The notes: generated by a model not told the origin, from the sequence alone. Counted from the first letter of the stretch, positions 1-9,443 are shown. The stretch is 34,109 nt of DNA from Parvibaculum sp049651025 (GCF_049651025.1 NZ_JBASBH010000007.1:1-34109), one strand, 5' to 3'. A program made the numbers and translations.

Positions 1-662
1 GCACCGGCCTCATGGCGCGGACGACGGCGACGGCTGGGCCGACGACGCTGGCCATCGGGACCGACGGCGCCCTGCACGGGCTGAGCATCACCTTCGCCGA
101 CAGGCGCCGGACTCTCGCTCGCTTCCACAACACTCGCGACGACTTCGGGGCTCTGCTCCTGAACCGGGTTGGGGTTCTGGTTGCGATCCTGCTGATAGGA
201 ATTGCGCCCGTTCGACCCACCATTGCCGCCATTGCCATTATTATGGCGCTGGCTCTGGCCGCCGTGAGATTGCGACTGCTGATGATAGGGCTGGTTGGCG
301 AAATGAGGCTGCGGCTGATCGTTGCTGAAATCCTCGTCGTCTTCCTCCTGATCTTCATCAGGACGATAACCCAGCGCATTCTGCGGCCGGGGCTGACCGT
401 CATTCGGCGCCTGCGAGGCCATGATCAGGCGATAGTAGTGTTCTGCATGCTGATAGTAGTTCTCAGCCATGACGCGGTCGCCGGCCGAGATCGCATCGCG
501 CGCAAGCTGCTGATACTTCTCGCAAACATGTGTCGCCGTGCCGCGGATCTTCACGTCGGGACCGTTGCTGTCATAAGCACGATTGCCGGAACTCTGAGGC
601 TTTCTCCCACGTCCACGCGAACGCTTGGAGTTGTTGTTCTGCCCCTGCCTTATATGATTCAT
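1..662 (-). CDS. DUF4167 domain protein, 3' end cut by window edge
   Basis: The start is an ATG at 662 (MNHIRQGQ...) and the frame stays open to the window edge, so about 220 residues are visible and the C-terminus is missing. The first ~85 residues carry the DUF4167 signature: a basic Arg/Gly/Lys stretch, then SNGPDVKIRG and a helical segment with AENYYQHAEHYYRLIMA. After that the protein becomes a low-complexity tail rich in Gln, Asn, Gly, Ser and Pro, with an Arg-rich patch near the edge. The family is confined to Alphaproteobacteria and commonly lies downstream of prfA/prmC, as here. Its function is unknown; the basic N-terminus and disordered tail suggest nucleic-acid or ribosome contact, but that is inference. 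It is 403 bases downstream of prmC and probably has its own promoter. Confidence 0.85.
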   Translation of the reverse strand, partial: MNHIRQGQNNNSKRSRGRGRKPQSSGNRAYDSNGPDVKIRGTATHVCEKYQQLARDAISAGDRVMAENYYQHAEHYYRLIMASQAPNDGQPRPQNALGYRPDEDQEEDDEDFSNDQPQPHFANQPYHQQSQSHGGQSQRHNNGNGGNGGSNGRNSYQQDRNQNPNPVQEQSPEVVASVVEASESPAPVGEGDAQPVQGAVGPDGQRRRPSRRRRPRHEAG

Positions 663-1065
663 GATCTCGCTACTGCTTGTTCATCTGAGAGTTCAAAAAG
701 CGATTCCGCTCCTGTTCGGGCAAGCGCAAAACGCGCGGCTCCGAATGGCGATAAAACCGGTCTCAGTTACCGGCATGCGCGTTCCGCATGACGTACTTCC
801 GCATCAATCGCGCCATCCGGCCCCGCCGGATTGGTCATGTCGGATGCTCAGAAGTTCTGGCCCCCGGCGCCATTGCTAGCTGCCCATATTTGCGAGCCGC
901 TGGCCGGGGCGCCTGCCTTCAGGTTCACCTCAAGCTCTCTTGAAACCAGATGTAAAGAAGCGGTTTGAAGAGCGAGGTGGTGTTCCCTTGGCTCAAATCC
1001 CTGAATTCAACCTAGCCTCTAACAAAGCTCATTCCAACCATTTTTTCTATGCTGCAATGGGAAGA
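663..1065. other. Intergenic stretch between prmC and the DUF4167 gene
   Basis: About 400 bases without a convincing gene. Short open frames here lack ribosome binding sites and family resemblance. The part next to prmC (about 950-1065) is relatively AT-rich and the most likely place for a promoter reading leftward into the DUF4167 gene, but I could not pick a clear -35/-10 pair. I see no tRNA, terminator with a T-run, or repeat. Confidence 0.5.
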
Positions 1066-1917
1066 TCAGCCCCGTTGCAGACGCGCCACGAGCGCTCTGG
1101 GCACGCCGCCAAGGTCGTTGACGATGCCGCTGACATGGAGACCGGCGGCTTCGAAAAGCGCCTGAACGTCCGTTCCCTGACCCTGGCCGAGTTCAATAAC
1201 CGCATGACCCTGCGGCGCGAGAAGGCCCGGCAGCGCGGCACCGATTGCACGATAAGCATCAAGCCCGTCCGCACCGCCATCAAGCGCAAGAAGGGGATCG
1301 TGGCTGCGCACTTCGACGTCGAGCCCGGCAATATCGGACCCGCGAATATAAGGCGGATTGGAAATCACCAGATCGAAACGCTCATCGAGCCCTTCCGCCC
1401 AGACCCCGTGTCGAAACGACGCACGAGGCCCGACACCCAGCGCATCCGCATTACGCCGGGCGACTTCCAGCGCCTTGTGTGAAAGATCGACACCCATGCC
1501 CTTTGCGTCGGCGCGCTCATGCAGCAGCGCAATCAGAAGACAGCCCGTGCCGGTGCCGAGATCGAGAATCGATGGCGACTTCTCCGCACCGATAAGGCCG
1601 AGCGCCGTTTCGACAAGCGTCTCGCTGTCCGGCCTCGGATCGAGCGTGTCAGGCGTCACGAGAAAAGACAGTCCCCAGAATTCACGGCGGCCAAGTATGC
1701 GCGACACAGGCTCTCCGGAAAGGCGGCGTGCCTCGAAACCGGCAAGCGTCGCTTCTTCGGCATCTGAAATTCTTTTGCCCGGCTCGCGGATCATCTCGAT
1801 TTCATCGCAACAGCAAGCAGCCTGCGTCAGCAGCCGCGCATCGAGCTCGGGGCTTGCTATGCCTGCCTGCTTCAACCGCCAGCCAAGCATGCGATAGGCG
1901 TGATCGCGGGTCGTCAT
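1066..1917 (-). CDS. prmC: Peptide chain release factor N5-glutamine methyltransferase PrmC (HemK)
   Basis: This 283-residue protein methylates the glutamine of the GGQ motif in class-1 release factors, using S-adenosylmethionine in the cytoplasm. The N-terminal helical domain recognises the release factor (PVSRILGRREFWG at 70-82). The Rossmann methyltransferase domain has motif I LDLGTGTGC at 118-126 and the family-defining NPPY at 187-190, which holds the substrate glutamine amide. DPRPDSE at about 93-99 stands where many homologues read PRPETE. The ATG at 1917 overlaps the prfA stop by four bases (ATGA), so enzyme and substrate are translationally coupled, the usual bacterial arrangement. 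Length is typical. Confidence 0.96.
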   Translation of the reverse strand: MTTRDHAYRMLGWRLKQAGIASPELDARLLTQAACCCDEIEMIREPGKRISDAEEATLAGFEARRLSGEPVSRILGRREFWGLSFLVTPDTLDPRPDSETLVETALGLIGAEKSPSILDLGTGTGCLLIALLHERADAKGMGVDLSHKALEVARRNADALGVGPRASFRHGVWAEGLDERFDLVISNPPYIRGSDIAGLDVEVRSHDPLLALDGGADGLDAYRAIGAALPGLLAPQGHAVIELGQGQGTDVQALFEAAGLHVSGIVNDLGGVPRALVARLQRG

Positions 1918-2981
1918 GCGTCGTCGCCAAGCGAGGCAAGCCGCATTGCCTGATCCTCGGCGACAAGCGCAGAAATCATTTCATCAAGCCCCTCGCCTTC
2001 AAGAACCTGATCGAGCTTGTGCAAGGTCAGGTTGATGCGGTGATCGGTGACGCGGCTCTGCGGGAAATTATAAGTGCGAATGCGCTCGGAACGATCGCCC
2101 GATCCAACCTGGCCCTTGCGATGCGCCGCGCGCTCGCGCGCCAGCTTCTCGCGCTCGGCTTCATAGATGCGAGCACGCAAGATCTGCATCGCACGCGCCT
2201 TGTTCTTGTGCTGGGATTTTTCATCCTGCTGCGCAACGACGACGCCGGTTGGAATATGCGTGATGCGCACCGCGCTTTCGGTCTTGTTGACGTGCTGCCC
2301 GCCCGCCCCGCTTGCCCGGTAAACGTCGATGCGAAGGTCTTTCTCCTCGATCACGATATCGACCTCTTCAGGCTCGGGCAGAACGGCGACCGTTGCGGCA
2401 GACGTATGAATGCGCCCGTCGCCTTCCGTGACCGGCACGCGCTGAACGCGATGAACGCCGCTCTCGAATTTGAACTTCGCAAAAACGCCGCGCCCGGAAA
2501 CCTCGGCGATGATTTCCTTGTAGCCGCCAACCTCGCCTTCGGAGGCGCTTATCAGCTCGACCTTCCAGCCTTGCTTCGCGGCATAGCGCTCATACATGCG
2601 GAAAAGATCGCCTGCAAAAAGCGCCGCCTCGTCGCCGCCCGTGCCTGCGCGCACTTCGAGAATGACGTTGCGCTCGTCGGCGGCATCTTTCGGCAGCAGC
2701 ATCAACTGCACCTGATGCTCAAGCGCGGGAAGCTCTGCATCCAGCCTGTCGATCTCGTCGCGCGCGATCTCGGCCATTTCCTTGTCCGCCAGAAGCGCCT
2801 GCGCCTCTTCTCGCGCGTCGCGCGCTGCCTGCAACTTCTTCACCGCATCGGCCACCGGTGATAATTCCGCAAACTCCCGCGACAGCGCAACGAAGCGCTC
2901 GCGCGGAACGTTGGCGTTCATCTCGGATTGAACGGCCTCGAAACGGTCGAGAACCTTGTGCAGGCGATCCTGGGAAATCAT
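1914..2981 (-). CDS. prfA: Peptide chain release factor 1 (RF1)
   Basis: RF1 recognises UAA and UAG stop codons and triggers peptidyl-tRNA hydrolysis on the ribosome. At 355 residues it has normal family length. The codon-recognition tripeptide is PVT at 183-185 in RVPVTEGDGRIHTS (PAT in E. coli RF1), marking it as RF1 rather than RF2. The catalytic GGQ is at 227-229 in SGAGGQHVNKTESAVR. The frame is open further upstream to 3272, but that extension overlaps ispG and has no family resemblance, so I chose the ATG at 2981 (MISQDRLHKV). It lies 58 bases downstream of ispG and overlaps prmC, so the three are probably one transcript. Confidence 0.97.
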   Translation of the reverse strand: MISQDRLHKVLDRFEAVQSEMNANVPRERFVALSREFAELSPVADAVKKLQAARDAREEAQALLADKEMAEIARDEIDRLDAELPALEHQVQLMLLPKDAADERNVILEVRAGTGGDEAALFAGDLFRMYERYAAKQGWKVELISASEGEVGGYKEIIAEVSGRGVFAKFKFESGVHRVQRVPVTEGDGRIHTSAATVAVLPEPEEVDIVIEEKDLRIDVYRASGAGGQHVNKTESAVRITHIPTGVVVAQQDEKSQHKNKARAMQILRARIYEAEREKLARERAAHRKGQVGSGDRSERIRTYNFPQSRVTDHRINLTLHKLDQVLEGEGLDEMISALVAEDQAMRLASLGDDA

Positions 2982-3039
2982 GAAACCATCGCGAAAAGAA
3001 AAAGGGGCAAGCGGGCAAAGCATCGACAAGGATGCGCCG

Positions 3040-4185
3040 CTAATCCCCCGCGAGAACGCGCGGCTGGTTGGCGGCTTCTTCCGCCGCACGCGCTGCCTCG
3101 ATCTCCTTGGCTTTCGCTTCGACAAGCTCAACGAGATGATCGACGATCCGGTCGTTCTTGATCTTGTGATCGGTGACGCCTGCCAGATAGACCATGCCGG
3201 AACCGGCTCCGCCGCCGGTGAAACCGATATCGGTCTGCTCCGCCTCGCCCGGCCCGTTGACGACGCAGCCAATGACCGAAAGCGTCATGGGCGTCGGAAT
3301 ATGCGCGAGACGATCTTCCAGAAGCTTCACGGTGCCGATGACATCGAAGCCCTGCCGCGCGCAAGAGGGGCAGGAAATGATCGTGACACCGCGATGGCGA
3401 AGACCGAGCGACTTCAGAATATCGAAGCCGACCTTCACTTCCTCGACCGGATGGGCCGAGAGCGAGACGCGGATCGTGTCACCGATGCCGCCCCAAAGCA
3501 GCATGCCGAGCCCGATGGAGGATTTGACCGTGCCGGTCATCAAGCCGCCCGCTTCGGTGACGCCGATATGCAGCGGGCAGTCGATTGCCTCCGCCAATTG
3601 CTGATAGGCGGCAACCGTCAGGAACGCGTCGGAAGCTTTGACGCTGATCTTGAACTCATGGAAGTCGTGATCTTGCAGGATGCGCGCGTGATCGAGCGCG
3701 CTCTCCACCATCGCCTCGGGGCAAGGCTCACCGTATTTCTCCAGAAGGTCGCGCTCAAGCGAACCGGCATTGACGCCGATGCGCATCGAGACGCCGTGAT
3801 CCTTCGCCGCCTGCACGACCTCGCGCACGCGTGCCGCCGAACCGATATTGCCGGGATTGATGCGAAGGCAGGCCGCACCCGCCTCCGCCGCCTCGATGGC
3901 GCGGCGATAGTGAAAATGGATGTCGGCAACAATCGGCATCTTGGTGGCGCGAACGATCTCTTTCAGCGCCCTGGTCGAATCCTCATCCGGGCATGAAACG
4001 CGAACGATGTCGCAACCGGCCTCCTCGATCTGGCGGATCTGCTCGATCGTCGCCTTGGCGTCGGAGGTCAGCGTATTGGTCATCGTCTGCACGGAAATCG
4101 GCGCGTCGCCGCCCACCGGCACCGATCCAACATGGATCTTCCGGCTCGGCCTTCGGGCGATATCGCGCCAGGGACGAATGCTCAT
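3040..4185 (-). CDS. ispG: 4-hydroxy-3-methylbut-2-en-1-yl diphosphate synthase IspG (GcpE)
   Basis: IspG performs the penultimate step of the MEP isoprenoid pathway, reductively converting methylerythritol cyclodiphosphate to HMBPP with a [4Fe-4S] cluster. The 381-residue protein has a TIM-barrel N-terminal half (QTMTNTLTSD at 33-42, VADIHFHY at 86-93, LRINPGNIG at 107-115). The cluster ligands are C272 and C275 (CPSC), C307 and E314 (GCVVNGPGE). The ATG at 4185 begins a typical MSIRPWRDIARRPSRKIHVG; 21 further codons upstream to 4248 are possible but not family-like. A C-terminal Glu/Ala-rich helix (about 350-375) is not part of the core fold. It precedes prfA on the same strand. This shows that the organism makes isoprenoids by the non-mevalonate route. 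Confidence 0.96.
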   Translation of the reverse strand: MSIRPWRDIARRPSRKIHVGSVPVGGDAPISVQTMTNTLTSDAKATIEQIRQIEEAGCDIVRVSCPDEDSTRALKEIVRATKMPIVADIHFHYRRAIEAAEAGAACLRINPGNIGSAARVREVVQAAKDHGVSMRIGVNAGSLERDLLEKYGEPCPEAMVESALDHARILQDHDFHEFKISVKASDAFLTVAAYQQLAEAIDCPLHIGVTEAGGLMTGTVKSSIGLGMLLWGGIGDTIRVSLSAHPVEEVKVGFDILKSLGLRHRGVTIISCPSCARQGFDVIGTVKLLEDRLAHIPTPMTLSVIGCVVNGPGEAEQTDIGFTGGGAGSGMVYLAGVTDHKIKNDRIVDHLVELVEAKAKEIEAARAAEEAANQPRVLAGD

Positions 4186-4348
4186 ACGAGACTTCCGTGG
4201 GTCTTGCCGGATGGTCCGGCCTGTCAATGAATGACTATATAGGCTCATTCATAGCAGAAATCAGGCAGGCGCAAATGACAACCGGCCGCGGCTAAAGTTC
4301 GCCGCCGCTCCTGCGGGCCATCTTCCGGCGGTAAAGAGCGCCTATTTG

Positions 4349-5536
4349 CTACTGAGCGGCTGCGGGCGCGGCGGATTGCGGCGCCGCTTCGGCGGAAACC
4401 GGGGCGAGATGCGGCATGGAGGCGATCAGGGCATCCGCATCGAGCGATTTTCCGGTCAGAACAAGGGTCGGCGGGCCAGCGAGGCCCAGCGAGGCATTGT
4501 CGACCAGAAGCTCAAAGGCGCTCGCATCGCGGGCGACCAGAATGCTGCCCGGCTTGGCGGGCACGCGGTAGCTGTCGCCAGCCTTGAGCGTGTTTTCGAT
4601 CAGCACATGGCCCTGCGCATCCTCGATGCGTATCCAGGCGTCATCCTTGCGGGCGCGCACGACGACGCGGCCATCCGTGTTCTCGGCGCCGTAAATCTGG
4701 CGATCGGGAATGGGGGCCAGGGTCGGAATGGCAGGCGGGGCGTCAGGTGCAACGACGCTCTCAACCGGGCCGGTTTGCGGTGCAAGCGCCGCGACGACTG
4801 TCGTTTCGGCAGGTGCCGCAGCAGGTGCGGGCGGCAGAACGGCATAAACGCTGGACGGATCGACGGGTGCACCCGTGCCCAAAATCTGCGCGGCAGAGGC
4901 GCTTCCGCCAGCCCGCGTCGCCGCAGAGGCCGGATCGCCGCTCAAACCGGCAGGCCGCTCATCAGGCGTATCGGCGCCGGCCACACGGGCCTCGATGCTC
5001 GCCGGAACAGGGGGCACGCGCTCGGTGATCATGCTGTCGGCGGAGCGGGTCAGCAGGTAGCCACCATAAATGCCCGCCGCCACAAGCAGGCCGACAACAA
5101 GAAATGCGCCACGCGGCAAGCGCTTTTCGGTGGAAAGCTTGGGGAAAGCAAGATTGTCCCGCGCCGCTTCCTGCTGGTCGATCTCCGCCTTGTAACGTTC
5201 GACGATATGGACGCTGTCGAGGCCGAGATATTCGGCATAGGAGCGGACGAAGCCGATCGCATAGGCGCGACCCGGCAAATCGTCGTAACGGCTTTCTTCC
5301 AGCGCTTCGAGCTGCTCGCGGCGAATGCGCAGCGCCTGCGCGATCCCGCGCATATCCTCCGACCGGCGTTCACGCGCCGCGCGCAGGTCTGAGCCGACCG
5401 TCTCTGCGGCCGTTGAAAGTTCGTTCGTTATGTCTCGAAGATGCAATCGGCGGCGCGCCTCCGACCGGTCTGCGGGCGCGAGCTTCGCTACATTCGTCAT
5501 CGTCTTGGGATCTTCCCCGGGTTGAGCCGTCCCCAT
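4349..5536 (-). CDS. RodZ-like membrane protein: cytoplasmic HTH, one TM helix, DUF4115
   Basis: From the ATG at 5536 the protein has 395 residues. A HTH_25-type helix-turn-helix occupies about 46-115 (VGSDLRAARERR, LRIRREQLEALEESRYDDLPGRAYAIGFVRSYAEYLGLD). A single membrane helix follows at about 142-162, then an Ala/Pro-rich periplasmic linker, then a DUF4115 domain (about 290-375, with VVVRARKDDAWIRIEDAQG). This is the RodZ architecture, which links MreB filaments to the cell envelope and supports rod shape. The 5536 start has GGTGA five bases upstream; an internal ATG at 5500 (MTNVAKLAP), preceded by GGGGAAGA, is equally credible. The same protein is next to ispG in many Alphaproteobacteria. 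Annotators sometimes call it simply a helix-turn-helix protein. Confidence 0.85.
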   Translation of the reverse strand: MGTAQPGEDPKTMTNVAKLAPADRSEARRRLHLRDITNELSTAAETVGSDLRAARERRSEDMRGIAQALRIRREQLEALEESRYDDLPGRAYAIGFVRSYAEYLGLDSVHIVERYKAEIDQQEAARDNLAFPKLSTEKRLPRGAFLVVGLLVAAGIYGGYLLTRSADSMITERVPPVPASIEARVAGADTPDERPAGLSGDPASAATRAGGSASAAQILGTGAPVDPSSVYAVLPPAPAAAPAETTVVAALAPQTGPVESVVAPDAPPAIPTLAPIPDRQIYGAENTDGRVVVRARKDDAWIRIEDAQGHVLIENTLKAGDSYRVPAKPGSILVARDASAFELLVDNASLGLAGPPTLVLTGKSLDADALIASMPHLAPVSAEAAPQSAAPAAAQ

Positions 5537-5777
5537 TGCGTTCACCGCTTGGCGTATGACACCGGCAGCCCTCAGGACTGTGGCAAAAACCACTCATGTA
5601 CCGTATTGGAACACGCTTGGTCTAAGTCGATGTATGCGCCTATAAATCCGCCGGTCTGCATGCCCCTGCTATGCAGCCTAGCGAATAGAATAAATCAAAA
5701 GCGTTGATCTGTCGCAACTATAGATTGATCCGGACGTACCAAAATCGATCAGTTGACGCTGGATCGGCCCGCCCCGC

Positions 5778-8048
5778 CTAAATGACGACGGCGTGGTCCT
5801 CGGCGAAGACGCGAAGCTGGTCGCGCACGCTCTGGTCGGCAAGCCCGTAAAGCCCCTCCATATAGGCCTCGAGAGTCTGGGCGTTGAGCGAACGCACCAT
5901 CATCTTGACCGGCCCGATGGCCGCCGGCGACATGGAGATGTGTCGAAATCCAAGCCCGATCAGCGCCATGGCCTCAAGCGGCTTGCCCGACATTTCACCG
6001 CAAAGCGTGACCGGGACATTATGCGCGCGGCATTTGACGATGATGAAGCGCAGGAAGCTCAGCACGGCCGGGCTCAGGAGGTCGTAGCGATTCGCGACGC
6101 GCGGATTGCCGCGATCGGTCGCGAACAGGAACTGCATCAGGTCATTGCTCCCGACACTGACGAAATCGACCAGCGGCAGCAGCGTATCGAGCTGCCAGAC
6201 CAGCGAAGGCACTTCGAGCATGGTGCCGATTTCGAGGCGCGCGGGCGCGGGCTTGCCGAATTTGACCAGCCGCGCGAGCTCCTTGTCGACAAGGGCGCGT
6301 GCTTTCTTGAACTCGGCGACCTCGGCCACCATCGGAAACATGATCTTGAGCGAACGCCCTGCCGCAGCGGCAAGCAGCGCACGCAACTGATGGCGCAACA
6401 GCGCGGGCCGGTCGAGGCCGATGCGAATCGCGCGCCAGCCAAGCGCCGGGTTCTCTTCCTTGAACGCGGCAATATCCATATAGGGCAGCATTTTATCGCC
6501 GCCGATATCAAGCGTGCGAAAGACGGTCGGCTTCTCGCCCGCCGCATCGAGCACGGCGGAATAAAGCTCGATCTGATCCTTCAGGCTCGGCAGCTTGGAG
6601 GCGACCATGAACTGCAATTCGGTGCGGAACAGGCCGATGCCTTCCGCGCCCGATTCGTGCAGATGCGCGAGATCGACCTGAAGACCGGCATTCACGTAAA
6701 GCGTCACCTTCTCGGCATCGAGCGAGACGGAGGGCTCATGGCGGATCGCGCGATATTGTTCCTGCTTGCGGGCACGAAAGCGCGCTTTTTCCGAATAGGC
6801 GTCGATGATGTCCTGAGATGGACGGATGTAAAGCTCGCCCGAATCGCCATCGACGATGATCGCATCGCCCGTATCGATGTTGTCGAGAACGGCTTCGGCG
6901 CGGCCGACGGTCGCGATGCCGAGCGCGCGCGCAACGATGGCGACATGCGCGTTCTGCGCACCCTCTTCGAGCACGAGACCGCGCAGGCGCTCCTTGTCGT
7001 AGTCGAGAAGCTCGGCCGGGCCCATATTGCGAGCAATGAGGATCGCGTCATTGGGCAGATTGCCGCTGGCCGAGGACAGCTTCACGCCGGTCAACTGGCG
7101 CAAAAGCCTGTTCGCCAGATCGTCGAAATCATGCAGGCGGTCGCGCAAATAAGGGTCTGCGGCGCGAAGCAGCCGGGCGCGGGTGTCGTTCTGGACGCGC
7201 TCGACCGCCGCTTCGGCGGTGAGGCCGGTGCGAACCGCCTCGGTCATGCGCTGGAGCCAGCCGCGATCATTGGCGAACATGCGATAGGCCTGAAGCACCT
7301 CGCGATGCTCGCCGGCATGGGACAGGTCTTCCGTCTCCAGCATGTCGTCGATGGAACCGCGTAGCTGATAGACCGCCTGTTCGAGCCGGTCGAATTCGGC
7401 ATCGACGTCTTCCGCGATGAGCTTCGTCACATGAACGCGCGGCTCATGCAGCACGGCATGGCCAAGCGCTATGCCTTCGGCAAAGGAGGTTGCCGTGATG
7501 TGCACGGGGCGGCGCTGCGTCAGAGAGGGGCCGTTAAGCTCCTGCAAATTGATGAGATCGCCCGACGCCACCACTTCGGCCAGCACCATGGCGACCGTCT
7601 GCAGCGCCTCGACTTCTTCTTCGGTGTAATTGCGCTTGGTGCGATTCTGCACGACAAGCACGCCGACGACGCGGCCCGAGCGCAAGACGGGCACGCCCAT
7701 CAGCGACTTGTAGACCTCTTCGCCCGTTTCCGGACGATAGGCGAAACCGGGATGGGACTGGGCATCGGCCAGATTGAGCGGGCGCGCATGAGCGGCGATA
7801 TCGCCGACAAGGCCTTCGCCGACTTTCAGCCGGGTCTTGTGAACGGCCGTATGTTTCAGGCCTTCAGTGGCGAAAAGCTCAAGCTCCTGCGTCGGCCGCA
7901 TGAGATAGACCGAGCAGACTTCCGCGACCATGTTGGCCGCGATGAGCACCACAATTTTGTCGAGCCGCTTCTGCGCCGCTTCCGGCTCCGCCATGACTTC
8001 GCGCAAGCGGCGAAGCAAAACGCGAGGACCGCCAACGGAGCCCGCCAT
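5778..8048 (-). CDS. ptsP: PtsP: phosphoenolpyruvate-protein phosphotransferase of the nitrogen PTS (EI-Ntr)
   Basis: PtsP takes phosphate from phosphoenolpyruvate and passes it to NPr (PtsO) and then EIIA-Ntr, a regulatory rather than sugar-transporting relay. The 756-residue protein has an N-terminal GAF domain (about 20-165) that binds glutamine in studied homologues. It is followed by the EI helical and swivelling domains, with the phospho-acceptor His368 in GAQNAHVAIVARALG. The C-terminal PEP-binding barrel has FRTELQFM, VSVGSNDLMQF and LCGEMSG. The usual Ser just before the active His is Ala here. The ATG at 8048 follows an AGAGGGA box; an in-frame GTG at 8078 is the alternative. It lies downstream of lysC on the same strand, a common alphaproteobacterial order. 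Confidence 0.94.
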   Translation of the reverse strand: MAGSVGGPRVLLRRLREVMAEPEAAQKRLDKIVVLIAANMVAEVCSVYLMRPTQELELFATEGLKHTAVHKTRLKVGEGLVGDIAAHARPLNLADAQSHPGFAYRPETGEEVYKSLMGVPVLRSGRVVGVLVVQNRTKRNYTEEEVEALQTVAMVLAEVVASGDLINLQELNGPSLTQRRPVHITATSFAEGIALGHAVLHEPRVHVTKLIAEDVDAEFDRLEQAVYQLRGSIDDMLETEDLSHAGEHREVLQAYRMFANDRGWLQRMTEAVRTGLTAEAAVERVQNDTRARLLRAADPYLRDRLHDFDDLANRLLRQLTGVKLSSASGNLPNDAILIARNMGPAELLDYDKERLRGLVLEEGAQNAHVAIVARALGIATVGRAEAVLDNIDTGDAIIVDGDSGELYIRPSQDIIDAYSEKARFRARKQEQYRAIRHEPSVSLDAEKVTLYVNAGLQVDLAHLHESGAEGIGLFRTELQFMVASKLPSLKDQIELYSAVLDAAGEKPTVFRTLDIGGDKMLPYMDIAAFKEENPALGWRAIRIGLDRPALLRHQLRALLAAAAGRSLKIMFPMVAEVAEFKKARALVDKELARLVKFGKPAPARLEIGTMLEVPSLVWQLDTLLPLVDFVSVGSNDLMQFLFATDRGNPRVANRYDLLSPAVLSFLRFIIVKCRAHNVPVTLCGEMSGKPLEAMALIGLGFRHISMSPAAIGPVKMMVRSLNAQTLEAYMEGLYGLADQSVRDQLRVFAEDHAVVI

Positions 8049-8085
8049 CAGCTGCCGTCCCTCTCGCAAGGGCGGCACCCTGCCA

Positions 8086-8099
8086 GCACGTAAACGTGC
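8086..8099. repeat. Short perfect inverted repeat between lysC and ptsP
   Basis: GCACGT and ACGTGC are separated by two bases in the 126-base gap between lysC and ptsP. There is no T-run, so it is not an intrinsic terminator. It could be an operator for a dimeric regulator or a small mRNA hairpin just ahead of ptsP; the sequence alone does not decide. Confidence 0.3.
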
Positions 8100-8174
8100 G
8101 AAAGCCGGGCCCGCTTCATGCGAGACACCGGCCTTGGCAGGATGAAAGAAAGCGAATCGATCACACGATCCCCA

Positions 8175-9443
8175 CTATTCGCCGTCGAGCCCGTAAGCCG
8201 TGTGCAGCGCCCGCACGGCCAGTTCAGTATACTCCGCCGCGATCAGCACGCTCACCTTGATCTCACTCGTGGTGATGGCAAGAATATTGATGCCTTTTTC
8301 GCCGAGCGTCTGGAACATGGTCTTGGCAACGCCCGAATGGCTGCGCATGCCGATGCCGATGACGGAAATCTTGACGATATTGAGGTCCGACTTGACCTCC
8401 TGAAAGCCGATCTCCTTCTGAGCCTTGCGGATCACATCCTCGGCCCGGGCAAGCTCCGCCTGCGGCACGGTAAACGTGATGTCGGTGCTCTTCCCGTCAT
8501 CCGACAAGTTCTGGATAATCATGTCGACATTGAACAAATGGTCGGCAAGCGGCCCGAAAACGCGCGCCGCGACGCCGGGCTTGTCCTCGACCTTGACGAG
8601 GGTGACTTTGGCCTCGTCCTTGGAATAGGCGATGCCACTAACGATTTGCTGTTCCACGATTTCGTCCTCGTCGCAAACAAGGGTGCCAGGATAGGTGTCT
8701 GCCGAGCCGTCTTTCCGCAAGCAACTCGGGGCGGCGTCGGGCGCGTCAAAGCTCGAGCGGACCTGAAGGCGCACTCGATGAACCATGGCGAGTTCGACTG
8801 AACGGGTTTGGAGCACCTTGGCGCCGAGCGACGCCATCTCCAGCATTTCCTCGTAACTGATCTTATCAAGCTTTCGGGCCTTCGCAACGATGCGCGGGTC
8901 CGTCGTATAGACGCCATCGACATCGGTATAGATGTCGCAAAGGTCCGCCTTCACCGCCGCTGCAATCGCCACCGCGCTCGTATCCGAGCCGCCGCGGCCA
9001 AGCGTCGTGATCCTGTTATCGGGCGCAAGGCCCTGAAAACCTGCAATGACGGCCACTTCGCCGCGTTCGAAACGCTCGACAAGGGTCGTGCCGTCAATGT
9101 CCAGAATGCGCGCCGCGCCATGCGCATTATCGGTGCGAATGGGTATCTGCCAGCCGAGCCAGGAGCGCGCGGCAATGCCGATGCGCTGAAGCTCGATCGC
9201 CAGCAGTCCTGACGTCACCTGCTCGCCCGATGCGACGATCGAGTCATATTCGCGCGCATCGTGCAAAGGCGCGACTTCGCGCGCCCAGCCGACCAGCTCA
9301 TTCGTCTTGCCCGACATGGCCGAGACGACGACAGCGACCTGATGACCCGCATCGACTTCGCGTTTCACATGCTGCGCCACATTGCGAATGCGCTCTATGT
9401 CGGCGACCGAGGTTCCGCCGAATTTCATGACCAGTCTGGCCAT
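8175..9443 (-). CDS. lysC: Aspartate kinase
   Basis: Aspartate kinase phosphorylates aspartate, the first step towards lysine, diaminopimelate, threonine and methionine. The 422-residue monofunctional enzyme opens with the nucleotide-binding VMKFGGTSVADIERI at about 5-19. It has ASGEQVTSGLLA, LGRGGSDTSAVAIAAA and DVDGVYTTDPR in the kinase domain, then two C-terminal ACT domains (from about residue 265; VEDKPGVAARVFG and ISVIGIGMRSHSGVAK) that normally give feedback control by lysine and/or threonine. The ATG at 9443 (MARLVMKFGG) is chosen because the 13 extra codons to 9482 are not conserved. AGGA lies about 12 bases upstream. It is transcribed divergently from ubiG. Confidence 0.96.
   Translation of the reverse strand: MARLVMKFGGTSVADIERIRNVAQHVKREVDAGHQVAVVVSAMSGKTNELVGWAREVAPLHDAREYDSIVASGEQVTSGLLAIELQRIGIAARSWLGWQIPIRTDNAHGAARILDIDGTTLVERFERGEVAVIAGFQGLAPDNRITTLGRGGSDTSAVAIAAAVKADLCDIYTDVDGVYTTDPRIVAKARKLDKISYEEMLEMASLGAKVLQTRSVELAMVHRVRLQVRSSFDAPDAAPSCLRKDGSADTYPGTLVCDEDEIVEQQIVSGIAYSKDEAKVTLVKVEDKPGVAARVFGPLADHLFNVDMIIQNLSDDGKSTDITFTVPQAELARAEDVIRKAQKEIGFQEVKSDLNIVKISVIGIGMRSHSGVAKTMFQTLGEKGINILAITTSEIKVSVLIAAEYTELAVRALHTAYGLDGE

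Noticed and set aside
12..791. 259-residue hydrophobic open frame on the plus strand
   Set aside because: It lies opposite the DUF4167 gene and arises from the antisense of its low-complexity tail; it has no ribosome binding site or family resemblance.
1728..2861. 377-residue plus-strand open frame
   Set aside because: Antisense to prfA and prmC; explained by codon bias in GC-rich DNA.
4346..5392. 348-residue plus-strand open frame
   Set aside because: Antisense to the RodZ-like gene; Arg/Gly/Ala-rich composition typical of shadow frames.
5793..7364. 523-residue plus-strand open frame
   Set aside because: Antisense to ptsP over its whole length, with no recognisable domain.
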